Source: DATGHS01 sp035307785
GTDB lineage: Bacteria; Planctomycetota; Planctomycetia; Gemmatales; Gemmataceae
DNA length: 11,493 nt
Reading direction: 5' to 3'
Assembly (NCBI GenBank): GCA_035307785.1
Contig: DATGHS010000031.1
Span: 1 to 11,493 of the forward strand
In this document: positions 1 through 7,643 of the stretch, piece by piece
How the letters are laid out: each line of letters starts with the position of its first letter
How positions within the stretch are numbered: position 1 is the stretch's first letter
Program-made: the position numbers and the translations under genes
Notes under the pieces: generated by a model
Seen by the model: only the letters and a program-made list of their open reading frames with translations
Databases searched by the model: none
What the model was told of the DNA's origin: nothing

Positions 1-2826
1 CTGCACCAGATGCGCGAGCTGGCCCGCGAGGCCGGCGTGCCGCTCGTCGCCGCTAACGACTCGCATTATCACATCCCCCGCCGCCGGCCACTGCACGACG
101 TGCTCACCGCCGTGCGCCATGGCTGCACGGTGGCCGAACTGGGCGACCGCCGCTTTCCCAATGCCGAGCGGCACCTGAAATCGCCGGCGGAGATGCTCGA
201 ACTCTTCACCGACTGCCCCGAAGCCGTGCTGCGCACTGCCGAGGTGGCCAACCGCTGCACCTTCTCGCTCGACGAGCTGCGCTACGACTACCCGGAAGAG
301 CTTTGCCCTGCGGGGCTGACGCCGCTGCAATATCTCACCGGGCTGACCTGGGACGGGGCCCGCCGCCGCTATCCCGCCGGCATTCCCGACAAGGTCCGGC
401 AACTGATCGAGCATGAACTAGTACTGATTGCCGAGCTGCGCTACGAGGCCTACTTCCTCACCGTCTGGGACCTGGTGCGTTTCGCCAAGGAGCGCGGCAT
501 TCTCTGCCAGGGCCGTGGCTCGGCCGCCAATTCGGCCGTTTGCTATTGTCTCGGCGTTACCTCGGTCGATCCCGAGCGCATCGACGTGCTCTTCGAGCGC
601 TTCGTCAGCAAGGAGCGCAACGAGGCGCCGGACATCGACGTCGATTTCGAGCACGAGCGGCGTGAGGAAGTCATCCAATACGTCTATCAAAAATATGGCC
701 GCGACCGGGCCGGCATGACCGCCGAAGTCATCACCTACCGCGAGCGCTCGGCGGTGCGCGACGTGGGCAAAGCCCTGGGTCTGTCGCAAGACCGCGTGGA
801 TCGGCTCGCCAAGGGGATGGATCACCATCACCGCGTGGGTGAAGACAACCTGGCCGGCCGGCTGTGCGAGGCCGGCATCGATCCGGACAGCCGGCTCGCC
901 CGTCAACTGGCGTGGCTGGTCGAGCAGTTACTCGGCTTTCCCCGGCACCTGTCGCAGCACGTGGGCGGCATGGTCATCACCAACGGTCCGCTGCACACCT
1001 TGGTGCCCATCGAAAACGCCGCCATGCCTGATCGCACCGTCATTCAATGGGACAAAGACGACCTCGACGCGCTGGGCATTCTCAAGGTGGATTGCCTGGC
1101 GCTGGGCATGCTGACGGCAATACGCAAGTGCTTTGACCTAGTAGCAACAAATGAGGAACGAAGAACCGAGAATGAGGAATTGAGAATGAATGTCGATCAT
1201 TCTTCATTCTCGGTTCTCGGTTCTTCATTCCTCATTTCTTCGGAAAACGCTGAACCAACCAAACTGACGCTGGCCACGATTCCAGCAGAGGACCCGGCCG
1301 TCTACGACATGATCTGCAAGGCCGATACCGTGGGCGTGTTCCAGATCGAAAGCCGGGGGCAGATGAGCATGCTGCCGCGGCTGAAGCCGCGCGAATTCTA
1401 CGACCTGGTGATTGAAGTGGCGATTGTCCGGCCGGGGCCGATTCAGGGAAAGATGGTACACCCGTATCTGCGCCGCCGCCGGGGCGAGGAAGCAGTGGAA
1501 TACCCGGATGAGCGGGTGAAGGCCGTGCTGGAAAAGACGCTGGGCGTGCCGCTGTTTCAGGAGCAGGCGATGCGGCTGGCCGTGGTGGCGGCCGGCTTCA
1601 CGCCCGGCGAGGCCGACCGCCTGCGCCGGGCCATGGGCGCCTGGCGGCGGCGCGGCGTGATGGACCAATTCCGCCAGAAGCTCTTAGACGGCATGGCCGC
1701 CAATGGCTACGCCCAGGAATTCGCCGAGCGCGTCTTTCAGCAAATCTGCGGCTTCGGCGAATACGGCTTTCCGGAATCGCATGCCGCTTCGTTCGCGCTT
1801 TTGGTTTATGTTTCCGCCTGGCTCAAGCGCTACCACCCCGCCGCCTTCGCGGCCGCCCTGCTGAATAGCCAACCCATGGGCTTTTACGCGCCGGCTCAGT
1901 TGGTATCGGATGCGCAGCGCCACGGCGTGGAAGTGCGGCCCATTGATGTGAATTTCAGCGAGTGGGAATGTACTTTAGAGCCAGGAGTCAGGAGTCAGGA
2001 TTCAGGGATCAGGAGTCGGGAGTCAGGAATCGGTACTGAGTACTCAGTACTCAGTATTCAGACCACCGAAAGTATTCGCTGTCCATCTCCTTCTCTGACT
2101 CCTGACTCCTGTCTCCTGACTCCTGCTCTTCGCCTCGGTCTTCGCCTCGTCCGTGGTCTTTCCCAAAAGCATGCCGAGCGCGTCGTCGCTTGCCGGAAGG
2201 AGGGCCCATTTCAATCCTTTACCGACTTCATTCGGCGAACGAAATTGCGGGCCGGGGCCTTGAAAAAGCTTGGCCAGGCCGATGCCTTTCGCTCGCTGCA
2301 GCTGGACCGGCGTGGGGCGCTGTGGCGGTCACTGCCGGAGCGCGAGCCGATGAGTCTGTTCGACCAGATCGACGTGGAGGAACCGCCGGCATTGCTGCCG
2401 CCATTGTCGCCGTTCGCGGAAGTGCTGGCCGACTACAGCGCCGCTGGGTTGACATTGCGGCAACATCCCCTCAGCTTCCTGCGGCCAATGTTGGAGGAGC
2501 AAAAAATCGTGCCGGCCAACCGATTGGCCCAGATGGACAGCGGCTGTAGGCTCAAGGTGGGCGGCATCGTGCTGGTGCGGCAGCGCCCCGGCACCGCCAA
2601 GGGCATCACGTTCGTCACGCTGGAAGATGAAACCGGCACCGTGAATCTGATTGTTCGCCGGGAAATCTGGGAACGGTATCGGCGGGTCGCCAGCCGGGCT
2701 GTAGCAATGATTGCCCACGGCCAGTTGCAGTGCGAACAGGAAGTGACGCACGTGCTGGTGAGCAAGCTCGAAGATTTGTCGCAGCATCTTGCGGATCTGG
2801 CGAGCCGGTCACGGGATTTTCAATAG
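1..2826 (+). CDS. dnaE2: Error-prone DNA polymerase III alpha-type subunit DnaE2/ImuC (5' partial)
   Basis: Template-directed DNA synthesis in damage tolerance and induced mutagenesis; in other bacteria DnaE2/ImuC works with ImuA and ImuB and is usually SOS-controlled. The frame is open from base 1; the ATG at base 10 lies inside the PHP domain, so the true start and roughly the first 200 residues are missing. Counting from that ATG: the end of PHP with NDSHYHIPRRRPLHDVL (typical of DnaE2 rather than DnaE1); GRGSAANSAVCYCLGVTSVDP-like palm motif; PDIDVDFEHERREEVIQYVY with catalytic Asp210 and Asp212; GFPRHLSQHVGGMVIT; third catalytic Asp361 in KVDCLALGML; VGVFQIESRGQMSMLPRL; GFGEYGFPESHAASFALLVY; helix-hairpin-helix region; an OB fold from KVGGIVLVRQRPGTAKGITF; and the family's usual SRDF ending. 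PMSLF around residue 780 resembles a beta-clamp-binding motif (inference). All catalytic residues are kept. Odd: two in-frame palindromic insertions, residues about 379-417 and 658-706, lie in linkers and make the protein longer than usual. No imuA/imuB is visible; they could be upstream. Confidence 0.95.
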   Translation: MHQMRELAREAGVPLVAANDSHYHIPRRRPLHDVLTAVRHGCTVAELGDRRFPNAERHLKSPAEMLELFTDCPEAVLRTAEVANRCTFSLDELRYDYPEELCPAGLTPLQYLTGLTWDGARRRYPAGIPDKVRQLIEHELVLIAELRYEAYFLTVWDLVRFAKERGILCQGRGSAANSAVCYCLGVTSVDPERIDVLFERFVSKERNEAPDIDVDFEHERREEVIQYVYQKYGRDRAGMTAEVITYRERSAVRDVGKALGLSQDRVDRLAKGMDHHHRVGEDNLAGRLCEAGIDPDSRLARQLAWLVEQLLGFPRHLSQHVGGMVITNGPLHTLVPIENAAMPDRTVIQWDKDDLDALGILKVDCLALGMLTAIRKCFDLVATNEERRTENEELRMNVDHSSFSVLGSSFLISSENAEPTKLTLATIPAEDPAVYDMICKADTVGVFQIESRGQMSMLPRLKPREFYDLVIEVAIVRPGPIQGKMVHPYLRRRRGEEAVEYPDERVKAVLEKTLGVPLFQEQAMRLAVVAAGFTPGEADRLRRAMGAWRRRGVMDQFRQKLLDGMAANGYAQEFAERVFQQICGFGEYGFPESHAASFALLVYVSAWLKRYHPAAFAAALLNSQPMGFYAPAQLVSDAQRHGVEVRPIDVNFSEWECTLEPGVRSQDSGIRSRESGIGTEYSVLSIQTTESIRCPSPSLTPDSCLLTPALRLGLRLVRGLSQKHAERVVACRKEGPFQSFTDFIRRTKLRAGALKKLGQADAFRSLQLDRRGALWRSLPEREPMSLFDQIDVEEPPALLPPLSPFAEVLADYSAAGLTLRQHPLSFLRPMLEEQKIVPANRLAQMDSGCRLKVGGIVLVRQRPGTAKGITFVTLEDETGTVNLIVRREIWERYRRVASRAVAMIAHGQLQCEQEVTHVLVSKLEDLSQHLADLASRSRDFQ
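1149..1237. repeat. In-frame palindromic insertion 1 within dnaE2
   Basis: An imperfect hairpin of 89 bases. The outer 23 bases (1149-1171) match the reverse complement of 1215-1237 at 22 of 23 positions; the inner part (gaatgaatg / cattcttcattc) also pairs around a short tcgat centre. It is built of purine-rich units such as gaatgagg and gaaccgag. It encodes about 38 low-complexity residues (Asn, Glu, Arg, then Ser, Phe, Leu) between FDLV and KLTLATIPAEDPAVYDM, where DnaE2 proteins normally have only a short linker. The reading frame passes through with no stop. Origin as a mobile palindromic element is inferred from structure and position. Confidence 0.85.
1982..2125. repeat. In-frame palindromic insertion 2 within dnaE2
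   Basis: The outer arms are a perfect 13-bp inverted repeat, caggagtcaggag at 1982-1994 against ctcctgactcctg at 2113-2125. The arms continue as degenerate tandem gagtcag units on the left and ctgactc units on the right. In the middle sits a perfect 18-bp palindrome, gtactgagtactcagtac (2033-2050), followed by a further partial copy. It encodes about 49 Ser/Arg/Gly- and then Ser/Pro/Leu/Cys-rich residues between EWECTLE and ALRLGLRLVRGLS, which are normally separated by only a few residues in DnaE2. Its sequence differs from insertion 1, so it is probably a second element family. Confidence 0.85.
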
Positions 2827-2941
2827 CGAAAACTCAACTGTAATTCCAAACCAATACCACAAACAAAGCTGATAGGATTGCGTTCCTCTCTATAGAGGCG
2901 CCAAACAGCTTTTCCACTGCAACAATCCTCGGAGAAACACA
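2827..2941. other. Intergenic spacer after dnaE2
   Basis: 115 AT-richer bases between the polymerase and the small secreted protein. It holds a small palindrome (ctctatagag) near 2890 and a 7-bp inverted repeat aggattg/caatcct (2874-2880, 2923-2929), both short enough to be chance. No U-rich terminator or clear promoter was found, though a promoter for the next gene is expected here. Confidence 0.4.
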
Positions 2942-3541
2942 ATGCCACGTTTTGTTCTCCCAACGATATTAGCGCTAACCATCATCCCTATGCTTCGCGC
3001 CGACGAGCGCGATCCATTGAAAGAACGGAAAGAGCGCTGGCAACAGGTATTAGATCGCGACCCGTTTCGGTTTAGCGAGGAGAGATCGGGAGTCGTATAC
3101 TCGCTATCGCAGTATGGCGGGAAATGCGATATTCACATAGTTCGAAAAGCAGGCGTAACCTTCCAATTGACCTTTCAGTTCGTGCGGGACGGCAAAGAAT
3201 TGCTTGCACTGCAAGGGCACACATACTCGGAGTTTCGAACGGATAAGAACGTTCTGTATTTTGCGCAATTTCCACCAGGTGACTGCGGATGCACAGTCTC
3301 CGCGTATGACTTGGATACCGGAAAGAAACTGTGGTCAACCGCGCTAAACGCGGTGGGTCGAGTGGCGCACTCAGCCTATCAAAACCAAGTGATGATGGGC
3401 TTAGGTCAACTGCACATGGAGCCCGATGGTGTTGTGTCCATTACGGGCAAAGAAAGTTATGGAGATTACCTGGAAATACTGGATCGCAAAACGGGCGCGA
3501 TCCTTGCCCACAAAGTATATCGTCAAGGCTACGGCAAATAA
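2942..3541 (+). CDS. Secreted protein of unknown function with one PQQ-like repeat motif
   Basis: 199 residues; I do not recognise the family. The ATG is preceded by ggag eight bases upstream, a good ribosome binding site. Residues 1-20 form a signal peptide (hydrophobic ILALTIIPML stretch, likely cleavage after LRA), so the product is probably exported. The mature part begins with a charged segment (DERDPLKERKERWQQ) and continues as probable beta structure. SAYDLDTGKKLW at about 120-131 resembles a beta-propeller repeat of PQQ-binding/YncE-like proteins, and YLEILDRKTGAIL near 177-187 is a weaker second one. A DCGC motif (Cys115, Cys117) and Cys62 could form disulfides. Its base composition is visibly lower in GC than its neighbours. 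It ends 8 bases before the end of the convergent cytochrome gene. A real gene is likely from start site, signal peptide and repeats; function unknown. Confidence 0.75.
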   Translation: MPRFVLPTILALTIIPMLRADERDPLKERKERWQQVLDRDPFRFSEERSGVVYSLSQYGGKCDIHIVRKAGVTFQLTFQFVRDGKELLALQGHTYSEFRTDKNVLYFAQFPPGDCGCTVSAYDLDTGKKLWSTALNAVGRVAHSAYQNQVMMGLGQLHMEPDGVVSITGKESYGDYLEILDRKTGAILAHKVYRQGYGK

Positions 3542-3549
3542 TCGGCGCT

Positions 3550-6500
3550 TCACTCCACAAACACAAACTCGTTCAAGCACATCAGCGCCTGGCAAAAATC
3601 CGCCAGCGCCAGATCATGCGCATCGGCCTTGCCGGCCTGCTGGTAGCGCGCAGCCTGTGCGCGCAGGAATTCCAAATCCTCGGTCACTTCCTCGGTGCTT
3701 GGGGGGCGGCTCAACGCCGTCTGATACGCGCGGCGAACAGCAACTTCCGGCGCAGTCTTCGCATCCGGGGCCACGCGCTTGGCAAAGTTCTTGGCCCAAG
3801 CGCGCACTTGCGGATTATTCATCAGCAGCAATGCTTGCGGGGCAATCGTCGTCGCTGGCCGGTCAGCCACGCCGGTGAGCGCTTCCGGGGCGTCGAAGAC
3901 CGTCATCATCGGCATCAGCTTCGAGCGTTTCACGGTAAAGTAAATGCTGCGCCGCCGGCTGCCTTCGTCGAGTGTGCCGGGCCCGAACATGGTGTCGTCG
4001 AGCATGCCGCAGACATAAAGCAGCGAATCGCGAATCACTTCCGCTTCCAGCCGTTGGCCCGGGTGATGCCAGAAGAGCTTGTTCTCGCGGTCGATTTTTA
4101 TGCGCGCATCATCCGTGCGCGAATCCTGCATGTAGGTGGCGCTGGTGAGGATCAGCTTGTGGATGTGCTTGAGCGACCAGGCCGCTTGCGGCTTAGCGGG
4201 CTGCACCAATTCCGAGGCCAGCCAATCCAGCAACTCCGGATGCGTCGGCGGTTCGCCGCGGGTGCCGAAGTCGCTGGGTGTGGCCACGATGCCGCGGCCC
4301 ATGTGGTGCTGCCAGAGGCGATTCACGATCACGCGGGCCAGCAACCGTCCGGCGCCCTGATCCACATCGGTAAGCCATTCGGCAAAGGCCGAGCGGCGAA
4401 ACGAGGTCTTGCTGCCGGCCGGTGGCGTGCGCAGCCACCGCTTCTCCGCATCGGCGCCGGGCATGAGCACTTGCAGAAATCCCTCTGAAGCCACCGCTTC
4501 TTTCTGCTCGGTGTCGCCTCGGCGGAGAAAGTGTGTTTGTGGCAGGAAGTCGTCGCCCTGCGTATGAAGCCGGACTGGCGGCAAGCCCTCGCTCGACACC
4601 AATGCTTTCACCACGCGCGGCTTTGGTGCTTGCAAAAGATGATCGTGTACTTTCTTGTTCAGCGCCTGCCATTCGGAATCCATTTGCCGATACCAGACCA
4701 ACAACGCTTGCGTTTGTTCCGGGGTTCGTTTCTCTGCCGGGACGTCGAGTGCACGTGCCGCGATTTCCGGCATCAATGGGGCAGTCAAATCCAGCGGCTT
4801 TTCGCTTGTCGTTAACGAGATTCGCGGCCGGCCCATACCGTGGCCTACGTTGTTGTGGAAAGCCAAGGTCACACCCAAAACCGATCCTTCCGAAAAGCTC
4901 ACGGGCTTCTCGAACGTGAAGGCGCAAACATGATCCTTGCCGAATTGCGGGTCGATGGCCCAACCGGACGTAACCGGGTCATTGTCGATGGCCGCCGCAA
5001 TGGGCAACCCTTTTTGCTCGAAGTCGGCCCGCGGATTGATGAGCTTGATGGATTCGGACTTTGGCCAACGGGCGCTGTCTTTTTTCTCCGGATCGGGTTT
5101 CCGATTGGGGGAAGCGACGATGCGAAAATCGGTCAGGGCGAAGTTCCCATTCGCGGCCCGGCCAGGGCCGTTCTTCACCAGCGACGGATCGGTGAGCGCT
5201 TCCAAGCGTATGCCGGTGATGTTCCTCAAGTCAGTGTGCAATACGAAAATCAAGTCTTCTATGGGCGGATTCTTGCCGCCCACGAGCACGCTGCCGTCAG
5301 GTTGCTTGGTGAGGGTGGCGCCGCCGGTAGAGCGCACGGTATGAATTTCGGGAAGAATCCAGGCCGGTGCAATCGCCAGTTTGCCCCGAGCTTGTTCCCA
5401 TTTGGCGAACCGGACCGGTAACTGTTCCTTTTCAAATCGCGCCAACGCATCGACCAGCGGTTGGTGCAGCTTTTCAAATTCGGCCTTCGCTTTTTCATAC
5501 CCGGCCGTATCCAGCGTCAGGTCATATTCGCTGCGAATCGTTGTCGTAAACGTCGAAAGCATCCGATAATAGTCGGCCTGCGGAATCGGATCGTATTTGT
5601 GATCGTGACAGCGCGCGCAGCCGACGGTCAGGCCCAGAAATGCCGTGCTGGTGGTGGCGAGCATATCGTCGAGTTCGTCGTAGCGTTGGCGCTCGACTTC
5701 GTTCTTCGTGATCTGCGTGCTGTGCACCCCGGCCGCCAGGAAACCGGTGGCCATCCAGGCAAGCGGGTTATTGGGCTCATACTCATCGCCTGCCAGTTGC
5801 CATTTCACGAACTTATCGAACGGTAAATCGTTGTTGAGCGCCTGAATCACAAAGTCGCGGTAGTGATAGGCCGTCGGCCGGTCGTAATCGTGTTCGAAGC
5901 CGTGGCTTTCGGCAAAGCGGGCAAGATCGAGCCAGTGGCGGGCCCAGCGTTCGCCATAATGCGGGCTGGCGAGCAAGCGGTCGATCAGGTCTTCGTAGGC
6001 CGTGGGCGAAGGATCCTTCAGAAATCGGTCCACGTCTTCCGGCGATGGCGGCAGGCCGAGAAGGTCGAAGTAAACTCGGCGAATCAGTTTGCGACGATCG
6101 ACGGCCGCATTGGGAAGAATGCCGGCCGCTTCCTGTTTGGCTCGAATGAAGTAATCGATCGGCGTGCGGCACCAGGCGGAATCTTTCACCTTCGGAGGCT
6201 CGACGCGCTTGAGCGGCTGGAAGGACCAGAACTTTCGCGCTTCGGCTTCCACTTGCCGATGAGTCCAGGCTTTTGCATCCGGCTTATCCAGCAGCGGCTT
6301 GTCATAAGGAGCGCCCAGGTCAATCCAGGCTGCGATTTGTTGGACGACCGCCTCACTCAACTTGCCGCCTTCCTTCGGCATCTTGGGCTCTTTTTCGTGC
6401 CGCAGTAGTTTGATGAGCAGGCTGTCTTTCGCCTTGCCGACGATAATTGCCGGGCCGGATTCGCCGCCTTTCAGCAACCCAGCGCGGTCCGTCAGATCCA

Positions 6501-6732
6501 GCTTTGCCTCGGTCTTCTCACCGCCGTGGCATTTCACGCAGCGCTCCGCCAGCACCGGCTGCACTTGCTTTTTGAAAAGGTCCAACCCTTTCGCCATCTT
6601 CGCGGCGTGATCGGGCTCGGCAGGGTTTTGAGCGCGAATAGCAACTGTCGCAATTGCAATGCACAAGCAGGCAATAACAATAGGCAGCCGCAAAGACTTA
6701 TTACAGGAAAGGGTTTGTACCTGGCTGGCCAC
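3550..6732 (-). CDS. PSCyt1-DUF1549-DUF1553 planctomycete cytochrome c-type secreted protein
   Basis: A large exported protein family of Planctomycetota; biochemical role not established, although genomic context in the group often links it to polysaccharide or sulfated-glycan use. I chose GTG at 6732 (1060 residues) because gagg lies eight bases upstream and the signal peptide (residues 14-34, LRLPIVIACLCIAIATVAIRA) follows closely. The frame extends to ATG at 6867, but that start would overlap the divergent gene and add 45 unrelated residues. Domains: PSCyt1 with a haem-binding CVKCH at 65-69; DUF1549 from about 170, with VDRRKLIRRVYFDLLGLPPSP and HYGERWARHWLDLARFAES; a second CxxCH, CARCHDHKYDPIP, at 372-376, the usual end of DUF1549; a beta-rich middle region around 450-650; DUF1553 from about 775 with SFRRSAFAEWL, VNRLWQHHMGRGIV and the family-typical ending LNEFVFVE. 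Many such genes are followed by a DUF1501 gene; here the next gene is convergent and unrelated. Confidence 0.93.
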   Translation of the reverse strand: MASQVQTLSCNKSLRLPIVIACLCIAIATVAIRAQNPAEPDHAAKMAKGLDLFKKQVQPVLAERCVKCHGGEKTEAKLDLTDRAGLLKGGESGPAIIVGKAKDSLLIKLLRHEKEPKMPKEGGKLSEAVVQQIAAWIDLGAPYDKPLLDKPDAKAWTHRQVEAEARKFWSFQPLKRVEPPKVKDSAWCRTPIDYFIRAKQEAAGILPNAAVDRRKLIRRVYFDLLGLPPSPEDVDRFLKDPSPTAYEDLIDRLLASPHYGERWARHWLDLARFAESHGFEHDYDRPTAYHYRDFVIQALNNDLPFDKFVKWQLAGDEYEPNNPLAWMATGFLAAGVHSTQITKNEVERQRYDELDDMLATTSTAFLGLTVGCARCHDHKYDPIPQADYYRMLSTFTTTIRSEYDLTLDTAGYEKAKAEFEKLHQPLVDALARFEKEQLPVRFAKWEQARGKLAIAPAWILPEIHTVRSTGGATLTKQPDGSVLVGGKNPPIEDLIFVLHTDLRNITGIRLEALTDPSLVKNGPGRAANGNFALTDFRIVASPNRKPDPEKKDSARWPKSESIKLINPRADFEQKGLPIAAAIDNDPVTSGWAIDPQFGKDHVCAFTFEKPVSFSEGSVLGVTLAFHNNVGHGMGRPRISLTTSEKPLDLTAPLMPEIAARALDVPAEKRTPEQTQALLVWYRQMDSEWQALNKKVHDHLLQAPKPRVVKALVSSEGLPPVRLHTQGDDFLPQTHFLRRGDTEQKEAVASEGFLQVLMPGADAEKRWLRTPPAGSKTSFRRSAFAEWLTDVDQGAGRLLARVIVNRLWQHHMGRGIVATPSDFGTRGEPPTHPELLDWLASELVQPAKPQAAWSLKHIHKLILTSATYMQDSRTDDARIKIDRENKLFWHHPGQRLEAEVIRDSLLYVCGMLDDTMFGPGTLDEGSRRRSIYFTVKRSKLMPMMTVFDAPEALTGVADRPATTIAPQALLLMNNPQVRAWAKNFAKRVAPDAKTAPEVAVRRAYQTALSRPPSTEEVTEDLEFLRAQAARYQQAGKADAHDLALADFCQALMCLNEFVFVE

Positions 6733-6815
6733 GAGAGATACCTCTGGAGCAGACGAAACCGGCGGGTAGGGTATAGGATAGGCGAGAAGACAAGTGGAAG
6801 ACAGGTGAGGATGAC
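6733..6815. promoter_or_regulatory. Divergent intergenic region between the cytochrome gene and the amidohydrolase pair
   Basis: 83 bases separate the two divergent starts (GTG at 6732 minus, ATG at 6816 plus), so it must hold both promoters or at least both leaders. On the plus strand caggtgagg ends five bases before the ATG and acts as ribosome binding site; on the minus strand gagg lies eight bases before the GTG. A purine-rich run with repeated tagg (gggtagggtataggatagg, 6766 onward) includes a possible -10 (tatagg), but I see no convincing -35 partner. Confidence 0.4.
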
Positions 6816-7643
6816 ATGATCTGGGATCTCCATTGCCACATAACTTCTGGTTTTCCGGGGCGCACACCGGAAGAGCGGATGGCGCAGCTCATTCGCTTCG
6901 CCGATCGCATGGGCATCGAGCGCGTGTGCGTTTACATGGGCATGAAGACAATCGTGGATCCCAATCCCAAGGAACTAAGGCAGCAGAATGACGAAGTCTT
7001 GCAGGCGCTCAGTCACTGGCATGATCGGGCATTCGGTTTCGTCTATCTGAATCCAAATTATCCTGAGGCGAGCTTGAAGGAACTCGAGCGCTGCGTGCGC
7101 GACGGGCCAATGGTGGGCGTGAAGCTTTGGGTCGCGTGCCGGTGCAACGATCCCAAACTTGATCCCATCATCGACCGGGCTACCGAATTGCAAGCGGTGA
7201 TTTTTCAACACACTTGGTTTAAGACCGCTCCGGTTGCCCAAGGAAACGACAATTGGACCCGGCTCGGCGCTGGCAACGCGCCCGGCGAATCATCTCCGCA
7301 AGACGTGGTGGAACTCATGAAGCGGCATCCGAAGGCTTCCATTATTTGCGGCCACACCGGCGGCAACTGGGAACTGGGAGTGCGCGTGGTTCGCGACTTG
7401 CCGAACGTGGCGGTCGATTTGGCTGGCTCGGATCCGACCCGTGGCATTACCGAGTTGGCGGTTCGTGAACTCGGCCCGGAGCGCGTCATATACGGAAGCG
7501 ACATCCCCGGCCGCAGTTTCGCCTCGCAACTGGCGAAAGTTCATGGAGCGGATATCGCCGAGGCAGCCAAGAAGCTGATCTTCAAAGAGAACCTCAAACG
7601 CTGGCTCACGCCAATCTTGAAAGATAAAGGGATGAAACCGTGA
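6816..7643 (+). CDS. Amidohydrolase-2 family metal-dependent hydrolase or decarboxylase
   Basis: 275 residues, TIM-barrel amidohydrolase of the PF04909 type, a group that includes ACMSD and resorcylate decarboxylases as well as hydrolases. It has no signal peptide and is likely cytoplasmic. Candidate metal or catalytic residues are all present: His6 and His8 in DLHCH, Lys103 in GVKLW, His132 in FQHTW, His180 in CGHTGGNWELG and Asp229 in YGSDIP. The ATG follows a gtgagg ribosome binding site by five bases. Its stop overlaps the start of the next gene in a GTGA of 4 bases, so the two are probably translated together. The substrate cannot be told from sequence. Confidence 0.88.
   Translation: MIWDLHCHITSGFPGRTPEERMAQLIRFADRMGIERVCVYMGMKTIVDPNPKELRQQNDEVLQALSHWHDRAFGFVYLNPNYPEASLKELERCVRDGPMVGVKLWVACRCNDPKLDPIIDRATELQAVIFQHTWFKTAPVAQGNDNWTRLGAGNAPGESSPQDVVELMKRHPKASIICGHTGGNWELGVRVVRDLPNVAVDLAGSDPTRGITELAVRELGPERVIYGSDIPGRSFASQLAKVHGADIAEAAKKLIFKENLKRWLTPILKDKGMKP

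Noticed and set aside
418..906. Minus-strand open frame opposite dnaE2
   Set aside because: Opposite the highly conserved catalytic palm region of dnaE2; a by-product of GC-rich codon use.
1145..1245. Frameshift or pseudogene in dnaE2 because of low-complexity insert
   Set aside because: The reading frame is intact on both sides of both inserts, all catalytic residues are kept and the family's C-terminal end is present.
1982..2125. CRISPR-like array from repeated gagtcag units
   Set aside because: Units are 7 bases, adjacent and degenerate, with no spacers; the layout is an inverted repeat, not a direct-repeat array.
2874..2929. 7-bp inverted repeat aggattg/caatcct as a terminator or operator
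   Set aside because: Too short and too widely spaced (42 bases) to separate from chance.
3331..4488. Plus-strand open frame of 385 codons opposite the cytochrome gene
   Set aside because: It is antisense to the strongly supported DUF1553 region and starts inside the small secreted gene; its Arg/His-rich, low-quality composition is that of a shadow frame.
4193..4963. Minus-strand open frame of 256 codons in a second frame of the cytochrome gene
   Set aside because: Lies wholly within the DUF1549/DUF1553 coding region in another frame, with no recognisable motif.
6733..6867. Upstream ATG at 6867 as start of the cytochrome gene
   Set aside because: It would overlap the divergent amidohydrolase and place the signal peptide some 60 residues inside; GTG 6732 has a ribosome binding site and a normal signal peptide.
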